Position numbers and translations under genes: made by a program. Shown in pieces: positions 9,301 to 17,969 of a DNA stretch of 64,000 bases (position 1 is the first letter of the stretch; every line of letters begins with the position of its first letter). The DNA is from Lyngbya confervoides BDU141951. GTDB taxonomy: Bacteria > Cyanobacteriota > Cyanobacteriia > Thermosynechococcales > Thermosynechococcaceae. The stretch is taken from contig NZ_JTHE03000091.1 of assembly GCF_000817775.3 (NCBI RefSeq), positions 94,468 through 158,467 on the forward strand. The letters run 5' to 3'. The notes beneath the pieces were generated by a model. The model ran no database searches, was not told the origin of the DNA, and saw nothing but the letters and a program-made list of their open reading frames with translations.

Positions 9301-12267
9301 GCCCAGCATGCCGCACAACACCATGCCGTAGGCCACGTAGGCAAACGCAGCGAGGGAAGAGTTCCCTTGCTGAAGACAGCTTTCAGCCATTTTCATCGCC
9401 AAAATAGGGGTAATGGGGGAGGCCGAAATAAAGGCAATGGGAAAGATCCGAGCCATGATTTGCAGCTTGGCCAGATCCTGGGGATGGGTCATCTCAGGCA
9501 GCTGCTCCACCTGATCCTTTGTGTGCGCGGCTAGCTGATCTACGGATTGTAAACAATGCTGGAGGACCGCTGGATTGGGGGAAGAGTCAAGGGGCAGTCC
9601 CAGGCGGGCAAGCAGGGATACCCCACGCTCAATGGCGTTGCTCAGGTGATTTTGAGCAGAATAGCCTTGGATCTGGCAATCATACCCAGGAACACACTCC
9701 AGAATTCCCTGCGCATGGGTCAATATGGTTTGGACCCACTGCTCCATCTGTTCAAACTCTCGACTCAGATAGGCGATTTCGGCCGCGCTGTTGTAGAGAT
9801 CCATCGTTTGTGAGCGGTGGGTCTCCCAGGCTTCGGAGGGCAGCAGGTCAATGGCTTTGAGAATGTAGTTGAGGGCAATGGAATAGGCCGTTGCTTTGCG
9901 CGCTTTTATGGCCGCCTGCATGTTGATCTGGATCGTTTGCTGGCGAAGATCGGGTGTCTTGATGCTGGCAGATCCTAAATTAAGCTGATTGGCAATGCTA
10001 AAGACATTCGATCCCGGCTGGTCCTGGGGGGGCTGGGCCAGGAGGATCTGGGCAATGTGAAGGTGGGTTTGGGGCTGCTCTGCCGTTGACAGGAGCCCAT
10101 AGGCGGCTTGCTGGATGCGGTCATGCAAAAAGATGCCGGTGAGGGATTCAATGTGGTTTTCCAGGATGGTTTCCTGGAGGGGGGAAAGCGCAGAACTGTC
10201 TGGTGTCATAAACACCGTGGGCAGTGCCTGAGGATGCTCAAGGATTAACAATCCTTCCCGTAGCGCGGGGGTGAGACGTGCCAAGAGTTGCCGCAATGAG
10301 ACCCCCGCCACCCGCGCCAAGAGCGTGAGCGAAAACGGTTGTTCCAGGCAGGCTGCCATTCCCAAAATCTGCCGCGTCTTCTGGGGAAGCTGCTGCAGCT
10401 GGTTGCTCACCAAGCAAGTGACGTCGGCTTGAGGGGGAAGGGCCAGATCCTGCCGTCGGTATCCCCATCGTCCGGCCTCTCGGTCTAGAAAAATGTGGCC
10501 ACTCCGGTGGAGCGATCGCAGACGATGGAGGCAGTAAAACGGATTGCCCTGGGTGTTGCGATAGAGGCTCTGAGCCAGGGGCAGTGACTCCTGGACCGTG
10601 CAATGCAAGGTCTCCGAGACGAGTTGATTGAGATCGGCTGGAGAGAGGGGCTGCACGGTCAGTTGCGTCACTTGAATGCCCTGCTCCCGCAGCGTGGTCA
10701 ACAGTGGTTGAACCTTTGGGACCTCTCCCGGCTGTTCAACGCTACGACTTGCCCCGATCAGCAGCAAGGACTGATGCGCTTGGGATGGCCCCATCAACAT
10801 CTGAATCACATGGAGGGAAGACCTATCGGCCCACTGCAGATCGTCCAGGAAAAGCACCAAGGGACGGTGGGAATGGCTGAATACCTGAATAAACTGCCGG
10901 AAAAGCAGGTTAAAGCGATTTTGATTCTCCCGGCCCCTCAGGTCTGGCACCATGGGCTGGGGACCCAGGATTTTAGCCAGTTCAGGAAACACCTCCACCA
11001 TCACCTGAGCTTGGCCCCCCAGGGCCTTTAAAATGCGTCGCCGCCATTTCTGCAGCTCCTCGACCCCTTCTTCCAGGATCTGTTCAATCAGTTCTTCTAA
11101 GGCGGTCTTAATGGCGGAAAACGGCGTATTTTGATGCAGCTGGTCAAATTTACCCTGACAAAACCACCCCTGCGCCTTGGCAATTGAGGGACGAATAGAT
11201 TGCACAATGGCCGTTTTTCCAATCCCAGCCGATCCAGAGATCATCACCATCTCACAATTGCCCTGGCTGACGCGTTCAAAGGCCGCCAGCAGCATTGCCA
11301 CCTCACTCTTGCGGCCGTAGAGTTTGCTGGGGAGAAGGAAGCGATCGCTGAGATCGTGCTGGCCTAGCGCAAAGATCGGAACTGACCCCTGGCGCTGCCA
11401 GCCCTGCTGGCACTGTTCGAGATCATGCCGCAAGCCCCAGGGACTCTGGTAGCGTTCCTCAGCATTTTTAGCCAACAGACGCAGCACAACCAGAGAAAGG
11501 GCTTCGGGTACCTCCGGATTAATCCGATGGGGAGCAAGGGGAAGGCGGGCCAGGTGGGCATGAATGAGTTCCAGCGGAGAGGTTCCCTGAAAGGGGATCA
11601 CGCCGGTGATCAGTTCATAAAATATGACGCCCAAGGCGTAAAAATCCGCCCGATAGTCCACCCGGCAATTCATCCGCCCGGTTTGCTCTGGAGATAGATA
11701 GCGCAAATCGCTCCGAATGGGAATTGGCGTTGACGGTGCTCCATAGTGTTCCGTCACGGCGAGAGAGGCTTGACTAAAATCCGCCACCTTTAGCGTGAAA
11801 GTCTGGGGATGAATGAGCACATTGTGGGGATTGAGCTGATGGTGGATCACCTGGGCCTCGTAGAGTCCTTCCAAGGCCTGGACCAGCTGAAACGCCAGAT
11901 CAAAGAATAGGGACAGGCGCGAGGTTCTCTGCAGGGCCGCGGAGCTTAAAAAGTCAGCCAGGGAAATCCCGCCAATATCCTCCAGGACAATTCCCAGCCG
12001 TTGGGACTGATGCAGAACATCATAGGCCCTGAGCAACTTTGGATGATTTAACTTCTGGGCAATCAGAAACTGCTGATGAAACTCAAATAGCGCCTGAGCG
12101 CTCGCCGCAGGATGATTGAGATACTTGACTACGATAGATTTCTTTGTTTTTAGGTTTATTGCTCTCCAAACCTGCGTTTTATGGCTTTGGTAGAGCTTTT
12201 CCCAAACCGGATATCCCGCCACCTTCAGGGGCGGCTCTTGTACTGAACTAAAAACTCTACTGGTCAC
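6301..12267 (-). CDS. Multidomain signalling protein: kinase-like, AAA ATPase, GAF, GGDEF, EAL
   Basis: This is a 1988-residue cytoplasmic signalling protein. Domains in order are: a Ser/Thr-kinase-like domain (about 20-285), an AAA/STAND-type ATPase (Walker A GSAGIGKT at 345-352, Walker B LVLFLDD further on), a long helical repeat region (about 700-1330), a GAF domain (about 1360-1500), a short coiled coil, GGDEF (motif RLGGDEF near 1620) and EAL (EALLRW near 1755). The GGDEF motif is intact but lacks the RxxD inhibitory site. The EAL domain keeps its metal and catalytic signatures (EALLRW, LEITES, IDDFGTGYSS, LKIDRAF, AEGIET), so c-di-GMP turnover is plausible. The kinase part keeps lysine K48 and N149, but HRD reads HHQ (Q144) and DFG reads DFS (163-165), so it is probably a pseudokinase. 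The start is GTG at 12267. It is transcribed alone, divergently from the aldehyde dehydrogenase gene. Confidence 0.92.
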   Translation of the reverse strand: MTSRVFSSVQEPPLKVAGYPVWEKLYQSHKTQVWRAINLKTKKSIVVKYLNHPAASAQALFEFHQQFLIAQKLNHPKLLRAYDVLHQSQRLGIVLEDIGGISLADFLSSAALQRTSRLSLFFDLAFQLVQALEGLYEAQVIHHQLNPHNVLIHPQTFTLKVADFSQASLAVTEHYGAPSTPIPIRSDLRYLSPEQTGRMNCRVDYRADFYALGVIFYELITGVIPFQGTSPLELIHAHLARLPLAPHRINPEVPEALSLVVLRLLAKNAEERYQSPWGLRHDLEQCQQGWQRQGSVPIFALGQHDLSDRFLLPSKLYGRKSEVAMLLAAFERVSQGNCEMVMISGSAGIGKTAIVQSIRPSIAKAQGWFCQGKFDQLHQNTPFSAIKTALEELIEQILEEGVEELQKWRRRILKALGGQAQVMVEVFPELAKILGPQPMVPDLRGRENQNRFNLLFRQFIQVFSHSHRPLVLFLDDLQWADRSSLHVIQMLMGPSQAHQSLLLIGASRSVEQPGEVPKVQPLLTTLREQGIQVTQLTVQPLSPADLNQLVSETLHCTVQESLPLAQSLYRNTQGNPFYCLHRLRSLHRSGHIFLDREAGRWGYRRQDLALPPQADVTCLVSNQLQQLPQKTRQILGMAACLEQPFSLTLLARVAGVSLRQLLARLTPALREGLLILEHPQALPTVFMTPDSSALSPLQETILENHIESLTGIFLHDRIQQAAYGLLSTAEQPQTHLHIAQILLAQPPQDQPGSNVFSIANQLNLGSASIKTPDLRQQTIQINMQAAIKARKATAYSIALNYILKAIDLLPSEAWETHRSQTMDLYNSAAEIAYLSREFEQMEQWVQTILTHAQGILECVPGYDCQIQGYSAQNHLSNAIERGVSLLARLGLPLDSSPNPAVLQHCLQSVDQLAAHTKDQVEQLPEMTHPQDLAKLQIMARIFPIAFISASPITPILAMKMAESCLQQGNSSLAAFAYVAYGMVLCGMLGNIKQGYTFGQIALRLLARKDSAPIQGKVHLVFHLFIHHFQAHFRESLLPLQETYQLALAQGDFEYAAYAGHHFGELSLLAGEPLDSLEQSVRDYSAAIADLQQKTVLHYNNLLRQFVLNLLGRSHSATQLVGEAYDEGRMLPEHQAARDSMAIFYLHFKKLILAYLMGEFDQALHSGTQAIPHLKSVMGMAEFPLFHFYDSLGCLALLNSAPEVDLALLERVERNQQVLSTIAQSAPMNYRHAWHLVEAERCRYGKDIVQAIEHYDQAIAGALAQGFGQLAAMANELAGRFFLDWDKPKLARPYLMEAYYGYLRWGATAKVNHLVQTYPQFIQPAAEGNGGASWSSLGPDLPANLSDVLDYSSIVRACQVLSTEINLDRLVHQLLEIVIQNSGAQTGVLLLQAQEDWYPASVSRDGQAVSLTDPPNQVAQACPRSVLQAVEQSQVPLILENAAIDLKFREDPYIQAHCPKSILCLPIQQQGHLIGLLYLENSLSARAFRANHLEILDIICSQAAISLENARLYQERQSYTKELEASQAKLLEAHERLVHDAYHDSLTGLYNRAWFLERLSQVMQREHSSSTPGYAVLFLDLDLFKMVNDSLGHLLGDQLLKAVAQRIQDCLNPHSFLARLGGDEFAILVEHYTSLEEVEALAEQIQQQFKHPFCLDPYEIFTGTSIGIALGTPDYTNPNTVLRDADIALYRCKAKARGSYALFDVGMESSTAVRLQLANDLRRALETMHQPESCEFTLHYQPIVSLKGGQLTGFEALLRWNHPQRGEISPLKFIPVAEETGLIAVLGWWVFEVACQQLQQWRQDHAAAQSLSLNINVSPIQLQQPNLVSRIQDLLTHHRLPPDQLKLEITESCLIRSGVDHISLLKQLKTLGLHLCIDDFGTGYSSFSRLHEMPVSTLKIDRAFVRQIHRQGNGLALVQSIVTLARSLGVTAVAEGIETPDQLQALSQMDCELGQGFLLSKPVGAAVATEWVKNSTTQVWIPLPGAPDA

Positions 12268-12690
12268 AGCTGATATTTTTTACAACCAGAGTTAACTTTA
12301 CAGAAATAGGATTCCCCAACTGGACTAGTTATTAATTAAACCCATAAAATATTTCCCTTATCTCTTGTCAGGCAAGAATCCTAAGATTTTGAAATTGTAA
12401 TTTATATCCCGAGACTGATCTTTTTAATAGCAGTTGTGATACGGTCTTGTTCGAAATTCATTTCAGCCCCCGCATCCAAACTTTGGCTTGTTCAAGGCCA
12501 CGGATTTCTGAGATCGCGCTGATATTTAAAGCTAGAAGATTCGCGCCTAACGCCTGGGGAAACCCTGTCCTTTTTTCTCCGGTGGCGTTACGGATCAGCC
12601 AACCTAGAAACCCAATGCATGCGCTGGTTTTGGATTTTTGGCTTGAAAAGCAATGTCATTCCCCATTCCATTGAGACCTTATTATTTCCC
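12268..12690. other. Divergent intergenic region, 423 bases
   Basis: This gap separates the giant signalling gene (minus) from the aldehyde dehydrogenase gene (plus). The part at 12270-12440 is AT-rich and should hold the promoters of both genes. I see no RNA gene, repeat or confident promoter hexamer pair. A GTTCGAA at about 12450 resembles a tRNA T-loop, but no cloverleaf can be built around it. Confidence 0.5.
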
Positions 12691-14376
12691 ATGAATAAAC
12701 TGTTCTGCCGCGATCTTCCTCTCATGTCCGGCTACTCAACTTCCACTGCGGATCACTGGCGTCACTACTTTTTGCTGGACGCTGAAGCTAAGGTGAAGGA
12801 ACCTGCTTTGCTGGCTCAGGAGATTCGCCTCAACCGGTCTACCGACCCAGACCCAGGGCCATTGCCCGTTGCAGCACAATGGCCGCTGGTTCCTGACTCG
12901 GAATTAGAATCAATTATCCAGCATCAGCTGCAATTAGCTCAAGGCGCAACGCAATCTTTTCGGGCCGTCCCCTTGGCGGTGCGAGTGGAGCTGTTGCGCA
13001 GCTATGGCCGCCGCCTGCGGGAGAACCTGGAATATTGGCGACAGCTCACCATCCAGGAATCCTATGCTTACAATGCGTTTCTGGGGAGTCTAGAGGCTAT
13101 TCTGGAAATTTTTCAGCCCAGCTATCTGGACATGATTCAAGAGTGGCTGAGTCCTACCCCGCGATTTGGCACGGCTGCACGCATTGAGCATGTGCCCCAG
13201 GGTGTTTTTGGGGTGATCAGTCCCCAAAACTCCTCCTTCCCGATGCTCACTCAAATTCTGCACGGGGCGGTGCTATCGGCCAATGCAGTGATTGTCAAAC
13301 CCCCTCACCGGCTTGCCATTGTCGCCCTGGCATTGGTTCAGGATATGAATGAGTTTTTACAAGAGTGCGGCATGCCAGAGGGCCTTATTAGCAGCCTGGT
13401 CTATCCCAACGCCACCACCGTGATGGAGCACTGGTTAGGACTTCATGGGGGACCGGCCAAGATCGACAACCTGATTTTCATCGGCAACTCTGCCCGACGC
13501 GAGCAAATCCTTTCGCTGTGTCATCAGGGCGGCATTTTTAATCCCATTATTGAGCTTGAGGGGGTGGATGCGGCCTATGTCCACCATGATCTCAATGCGA
13601 TGGATCTGCAGCGGGCTGCCCAATTGATTGCCCATGCTAAAAACCTGGCTGCCGGGCAAATGTGCATCAGCCTGAAGCGCCTGTATGTCCATGCCGATAT
13701 CGTTGACCTCTTTCTCCATGAGTTGGCGCAGGCGTTTCAACGGTATCATCCGGGGTCATTGCTGGCAGACGACCCGTATATCCTAGGTCCCTCTGCCTGG
13801 GCTGCTAAACTGCCGCAGATCCTTGAGAACTTTGAATCTGAGGGGGCTCGCGTGCGGTGGGGCGGCCGTCGTCTCAACTACTGGGGGCAGCCCGATTCTC
13901 AGGGGGGATACATTGAACCCACCCTGATTGATCATGTTGCTCCGGATAGCCCCCTGCTCAAGCAGGAAATTTTTGCCAATATTTTGCCCATCGTTCGGGT
14001 AACGGGGAATATTGATCAAGTGGTGAACTACATCAATGACTGTCCCTTTGGCATCCGGACTTCTATCTTTGCGCAGGATCCTCAGGCCATTCAAACCCTG
14101 ACCGATACCTTGCGGGTGGGCACCCTAGTGATTAACGGAAATCCCCTCGATTGCAGCATTCAAATTGCTGGAGGCCGGGGGCAAACCACGTTGGATCAAA
14201 ATGCCAGAATTTGGCCGCTGGATATGTCGTTACGGCGAGTCGTTACTGGCGGACAGAATGTTCATACGCTCCAGGAGATTCTCCACAGGAGTCCGCCTCC
14301 TCGGGCTCTGATCTCTGATCCCGGCGGCCAGCCTGGGTCCAAGCCCCACGCTTCTCGACAAGAGCAGGTTGTTTAA
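12691..14376 (+). CDS. Divergent aldehyde dehydrogenase superfamily protein
   Basis: The protein is related to NAD(P)-dependent aldehyde dehydrogenases. The Rossmann part is clear: GVFGVISPQNSSFP, then an A-x-I-V-K-P-P stretch where the family has KP(S/A)E. The active-site cysteine is in GQMCISLKR. The catalytic-glutamate motif reads IELEG instead of the usual ELGG, so the glutamate is kept but the first glycine is replaced. An N-terminal extension of about 80 residues precedes the fold. The substrate cannot be told; an acyl or long-chain aldehyde enzyme is possible. The frame is open from ATG 12619. I chose ATG 12691 (MNKLFCRDLP), but ATG 12724 (MSGYSTSTAD) is equally possible because none has a clear ribosome-binding site. 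Confidence 0.85.
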   Translation: MNKLFCRDLPLMSGYSTSTADHWRHYFLLDAEAKVKEPALLAQEIRLNRSTDPDPGPLPVAAQWPLVPDSELESIIQHQLQLAQGATQSFRAVPLAVRVELLRSYGRRLRENLEYWRQLTIQESYAYNAFLGSLEAILEIFQPSYLDMIQEWLSPTPRFGTAARIEHVPQGVFGVISPQNSSFPMLTQILHGAVLSANAVIVKPPHRLAIVALALVQDMNEFLQECGMPEGLISSLVYPNATTVMEHWLGLHGGPAKIDNLIFIGNSARREQILSLCHQGGIFNPIIELEGVDAAYVHHDLNAMDLQRAAQLIAHAKNLAAGQMCISLKRLYVHADIVDLFLHELAQAFQRYHPGSLLADDPYILGPSAWAAKLPQILENFESEGARVRWGGRRLNYWGQPDSQGGYIEPTLIDHVAPDSPLLKQEIFANILPIVRVTGNIDQVVNYINDCPFGIRTSIFAQDPQAIQTLTDTLRVGTLVINGNPLDCSIQIAGGRGQTTLDQNARIWPLDMSLRRVVTGGQNVHTLQEILHRSPPPRALISDPGGQPGSKPHASRQEQVV

Positions 14377-14417
14377 TGGGTGAACGGGACCCGTGAGTGT
14401 GCACCCACTTAGAGCGC

Positions 14418-15014
14418 TTAGAGATCGAGTGATCGTTGACAGGGAGAAAAGCTCAAGCGGTGTTGGGGGGTGAGGCCCAGGGACCTGAGGGCGTCTCGAT
14501 GCTGAACGCTGCCATATCCCTTATTAGAGGCTAAGCAATAGCCGGGATAGCGGCGATCGAGACGCTCTAGCAGGCGATCGCGCCAAACCTTTGCCACAAT
14601 GCTAGCAGCTGCGATCGCTATCTCGGTTTGATCGCCTTTTACCACCGTTTTCTGGGGAATCTGCAGGTTTGGAATTGGGCGATTTCCATCCACCAGGCAC
14701 AACAGGGGCGGTGTCTGCAGGCGATCAAGGGCCCGTTTCATTGCCAGGAGACTGGCCTGGAGGATATTCAGTCGATCAATTTCACGCACGGAGCTGAGGC
14801 CGATGCGGGCCTCCGTCTGGGACACGATGTGCGCATACAGCCGCGATCGCTGCCCCGGGGTCAAGCGTTTACTGTCGGTGACGCCTATCTCGGCGAGCTG
14901 ATTTTCTCCACCAGCAGGAATGATAACCGCTGCCGCCACCACCGGGCCAAATAGGCATCCGCGTCCCACTTCATCTACCCCCGCAATTCGATGGGAGGGA
15001 ATGGACCTGACCAC
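14418..15014 (-). CDS. rnhB: Ribonuclease HII
   Basis: RNase HII cleaves the RNA strand of RNA-DNA hybrids and nicks at single ribonucleotides in DNA. The 198-residue protein has the signature DEVGRG (residues 14-19) with acidic catalytic residues, DSKRLT, and the C-terminal helix motif SNKGYGSVQHRDAL. Length is normal for the family. It starts with GTG at 15014, 11 bases after the lysC stop, so the two genes are probably one transcript. This lysC-rnhB order is positional only and does not indicate a shared function. Confidence 0.95.
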   Translation of the reverse strand: MVRSIPSHRIAGVDEVGRGCLFGPVVAAAVIIPAGGENQLAEIGVTDSKRLTPGQRSRLYAHIVSQTEARIGLSSVREIDRLNILQASLLAMKRALDRLQTPPLLCLVDGNRPIPNLQIPQKTVVKGDQTEIAIAAASIVAKVWRDRLLERLDRRYPGYCLASNKGYGSVQHRDALRSLGLTPQHRLSFSPCQRSLDL

Positions 15015-15025
15015 CCTTACCCCAC

Positions 15026-16834
15026 CTATACCGGCATCTTCACCGCCGAGGCCTGACCCAGACCAAAGGTGGCGTGAATTGCCTTGAGGGCCGCAATGCC
15101 GTCCGATTCTGCGACCACGCAGCTCACCCGGATCTCTGAGGTGGCAATCATCTGAATATTGATCTGTTCATGGGCCAGGGATTGGAACAGTGTCGCCGCC
15201 ACCCCAGGGCGGCCCAGCATGCCAATGCCCACGATACTAACCTTGGCAATATTGGGATCGGTGGAGACGGTCCCGCAGCCCAGCTCAGCGGCGACCTTTT
15301 TTACCACGTGCTGCGCCGTGGGCAGGTCCATCTGCGGAACGGTAAAGGCAATGTCTCGTGTGTTGTAGCCCTGAACCGGACACGATCGCTGGGACTGAAT
15401 AATCATGTCTAGACAGATATTTAAATCTGCCAGGGATTGGACAATTTTAGACGCCATTCCAGGCTGATCCGGGACATGGTGAATTGCAATTCTGGCCTGT
15501 TTGAGATCCAGGGCGACCCCCCGCACAGGCGGGGTTTGCTCATCTAATCGTGGGGTTTCAGGCCGAGCGGAGGAGCAGGTGACCTCAAAGGTGCGGCATA
15601 AAATTTCAATGGCGCGATCGCAGTCGGCAGCATGAATGGTGCAGCTCACGTGGGCCTCCGAGGTGGAGATCATCTGGAGATTAATCCCGGCCTCCGCCAG
15701 AGCCGCGAACATCTTAGCCGGAATTCCTGGACGTCCAATCATGCCTGCGCCCACAATTCCCACCTTGGCCACATCGTGTTCCACAATGACCTCGGTCGGA
15801 TTACCGGGAGCGCGGGTTCGCTGGACCATCTCACTAAAGGCTGAGGCTACCGCCTCAGCCGGGTTCGCCGAGGCGCGGGTGACGGTAAACGCAATGTCAT
15901 TGGTATGGCCGTCGTGAATAGATTGGATAATCAGATCCACATCCACCCGCTGCTTGGCCAGCTCTCCAAAAAGATGGGCGGCAATTCCAGGTCGGTCCTC
16001 CACCCGCAGTAGCGCCACCTTCGCCTGGTCCAGATCAAAACGAACTCCATCTACCGGTCGCCCCAGCTCCAGGTTTTGGAGCGGTCGCGGCTGGCTGAGG
16101 GGTGAAATGACGCGAGTGCCCGGTTCATCGGTCCAACTGGAGCGCACGACCATCTCCACCCCATAGTTGCGAGCAATTTCTACGGCTCTGGGATGGAGCA
16201 CTTTGGCTCCTAAACTGGCCAGCTCCAGCATTTCATCTGAAGTGATTTCAGTCATCAGGCGTGCATTCTCCACCAGTCTGGGATCGGTGGTGAGGACGCC
16301 AGGTACATCGGTATAAATTTCACAGCAGTCCGCCCGCAGGGCCGCCGCCAGGGCCACCGCAGAGGTGTCAGACCCCCCCCGTCCCAGGGTGGTAACCTCA
16401 AGTTCCGAGGTGTTAGAAATCCCTTGGAACCCTGCAACCACCACTACCTTGCCTTCGGCCAGATGACGCTCCAGGCGATCTGTGGAAATATTCAAAATGC
16501 GTGCGCGAGTGTGGGAAGCCTCCGTTACAATGCCCACCTGCGCCCCGGTGAGGGAGATGGCGGGCTGCCCGAGTTCTTGCAGCGCCATGCTCATCAGGGC
16601 AATGGTGACCTGCTCCCCGGTGGAGAGCAGCATGTCCATTTCGCGCTGACAGGGATTGGTGGAAATTTCCTGGGCTAGCTTCACCAATCCATCGGTGGTT
16701 TTTCCCATGGCAGACACCACCACCACCACCTGGTTTCCGCCTTGAACCGTTTTTTTGACGCGCTGGGCAACGGCCTGGATTCGCTCCGCCGATCCGACCG
16801 AGGTTCCCCCATACTTCTGAACAATAAGCCCCAT
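15026..16834 (-). CDS. lysC: Aspartate kinase with four ACT domains
   Basis: Aspartate kinase phosphorylates aspartate, the first step toward lysine, threonine and methionine. The catalytic domain starts with the family motif KYGGTSVG and occupies about the first 240 residues. The C-terminal half contains two repeated pairs of ACT domains, seen as the duplicated elements KVGIVGAGMIGRPGIPAKMF and KVSIVGIGMLGRPGVAATLF. This doubled regulatory region is typical of cyanobacterial aspartate kinases and implies allosteric control by lysine and threonine. I chose ATG 16834 (MGLIVQKYGG) because an AGGGA lies about 8 bases upstream; the frame runs open to 16864. About 600 residues, normal for the group. 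Confidence 0.96.
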   Translation of the reverse strand: MGLIVQKYGGTSVGSAERIQAVAQRVKKTVQGGNQVVVVVSAMGKTTDGLVKLAQEISTNPCQREMDMLLSTGEQVTIALMSMALQELGQPAISLTGAQVGIVTEASHTRARILNISTDRLERHLAEGKVVVVAGFQGISNTSELEVTTLGRGGSDTSAVALAAALRADCCEIYTDVPGVLTTDPRLVENARLMTEITSDEMLELASLGAKVLHPRAVEIARNYGVEMVVRSSWTDEPGTRVISPLSQPRPLQNLELGRPVDGVRFDLDQAKVALLRVEDRPGIAAHLFGELAKQRVDVDLIIQSIHDGHTNDIAFTVTRASANPAEAVASAFSEMVQRTRAPGNPTEVIVEHDVAKVGIVGAGMIGRPGIPAKMFAALAEAGINLQMISTSEAHVSCTIHAADCDRAIEILCRTFEVTCSSARPETPRLDEQTPPVRGVALDLKQARIAIHHVPDQPGMASKIVQSLADLNICLDMIIQSQRSCPVQGYNTRDIAFTVPQMDLPTAQHVVKKVAAELGCGTVSTDPNIAKVSIVGIGMLGRPGVAATLFQSLAHEQINIQMIATSEIRVSCVVAESDGIAALKAIHATFGLGQASAVKMPV

Positions 16835-16969
16835 GGTTGATTCCCTGACTGACCTCCCCCCCATTATCGGGCCAACTGGACCCAGCTTCAGACAATGTCA
16901 GGGGGAATTGTGTCATTAATGTAAAGTTTTGGTTACAATAGTTAATATTACTTTATCAACAGAGCAGCC

Positions 16970-17467
16970 ATGTATTCTTCATCCACCTTCAATCTCTCCT
17001 TGGACTCCAGCGTTCAAACCCCGGTCGAGGCTGCCCTGAGTGCCTTTCAAGCCCTCTCAACCAACGGAAAGCTGGGACTGTTGTGGGATCTGTACTGCAA
17101 TTTAGGGGGGGCCATCACCCCGGCGGCCACTGGAGCTGCGCGAGTACAGTTTATCCAGGGGCTGTTGGATCAAGTTAAGCGCTTGAGTTTTGAAGATCAG
17201 CTCCGGTTTATGCGAGATTTGGCAGATCGCGCCAATACGCCCCTCACCCGCGCCTATGGCGTTTTTACTAACAACAACAAGCTAGCGTTTTGGTATCAGC
17301 TAGCTGAGCTGATGGAGGCCGGGGAAGTCATTCCTGTTCCCGAGAGCTATCGTCTCAGTCGCGATGCCAGCATTGTATTTAGCCAAATTTCTGCCCTGGA
17401 CTTTAATCAGCAAATTACCGTGCTGCGCCAGGCTGTGGTTCAGATGGGATATGACCCCTTTGCCTAG
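16970..17467 (+). CDS. hcp: Helical carotenoid protein (OCP N-terminal domain homologue)
   Basis: This is a stand-alone homologue of the N-terminal domain of the orange carotenoid protein, 165 residues, all helical. It should bind a ketocarotenoid and act in photoprotection, either quenching phycobilisomes or scavenging singlet oxygen. Residues aligned with the carotenoid-binding Tyr44 and Trp110 of OCP are present (Y42 in WDLYCNLG, W108 in LAFWYQL), as are the family stretches ANTPLTRAY and QQITVLRQAVVQMGYD. The OCP linker and C-terminal domain are absent; a C-terminal homologue is encoded 112 bases downstream. A -10-like TACAAT lies at 16934-16939. The gene is divergent from lysC across 135 bases. 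Confidence 0.93.
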   Translation: MYSSSTFNLSLDSSVQTPVEAALSAFQALSTNGKLGLLWDLYCNLGGAITPAATGAARVQFIQGLLDQVKRLSFEDQLRFMRDLADRANTPLTRAYGVFTNNNKLAFWYQLAELMEAGEVIPVPESYRLSRDASIVFSQISALDFNQQITVLRQAVVQMGYDPFA

Positions 17468-17579
17468 GGCCGCAGTTTTTCTGTTTCTCTGATCTTGATC
17501 TAGCACAGGAGAAGCGGGGATTAACCTCGCTTTTCCTGTTTTGACCCTGACTCTGACCCCAGCACAAGGAGCGTGACTT

Positions 17580-17969
17580 GTGATGACGACAGCCGCCATC
17601 CATCCAGATCTAGCCATCGCAACGGTCCACCAGTATTTTTCCACCCTCAACCAGGGGGCGTTTGCCCAAACGGCTGCGCTTTTTGCCCAGGATGGGGTGC
17701 TCTATCCTCCCTTTGAAGAAGGCGTGCAAGGCCCTGAGGCGATCGCGGCCTATTTATCCCAGGAAGCCCAGGGAATTCAAATTGAACCGCTGGAGATTGA
17801 CCCGATCCCTGACTGTCCCTACGCGTTTCAGGTGAAGGGCCGCGTTAAGCTGTCCTGGTGTCAGGTGAAAGCTGCTTGGAAATTTGTACTCAGCCCCGAC
17901 TCAGCCATTGCTTCGGTGCAAATCAAACTCTTGGCGTCCCTGCAGGATCTGCTGCAATTCAGGCAATAG
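17580..17969 (+). CDS. OCP C-terminal domain homologue (CTDH), NTF2-like fold
   Basis: This is a 129-residue NTF2-like protein matching the C-terminal domain of the orange carotenoid protein. Known CTDHs carry carotenoid and hand it to helical carotenoid proteins. Residues aligned with OCP Tyr201 and Trp288, which hydrogen-bond the carotenoid keto group, are both present (Tyr in HQYFSTLN and Trp in LSWCQVK; Y18 and W92 counting from ATG 17583). A cysteine follows the Trp, as in redox-sensitive CTDHs that dimerise. The start may be GTG 17580 or ATG 17583: AGGAG lies 8 bases before the GTG and 11 before the ATG. Pairing with HCP on one strand fits a two-part OCP. The stop is 18 bases before rnpB. 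Confidence 0.9.
   Translation: MMTTAAIHPDLAIATVHQYFSTLNQGAFAQTAALFAQDGVLYPPFEEGVQGPEAIAAYLSQEAQGIQIEPLEIDPIPDCPYAFQVKGRVKLSWCQVKAAWKFVLSPDSAIASVQIKLLASLQDLLQFRQ

Noticed and set aside
12447..12480. GTTCGAA resembling a tRNA T-loop
   Set aside because: No acceptor, D or anticodon stems can be drawn around it.
12619..12690. Longer N-terminus of the aldehyde dehydrogenase
   Set aside because: The frame is open but the added residues (MRWFWIFGLKSNV) have no family similarity and no ribosome-binding site.
16920..16945. A GTA...TAC pair before the HCP gene as an NtcA site
   Set aside because: The spacer is 10 bases, not the required 8.
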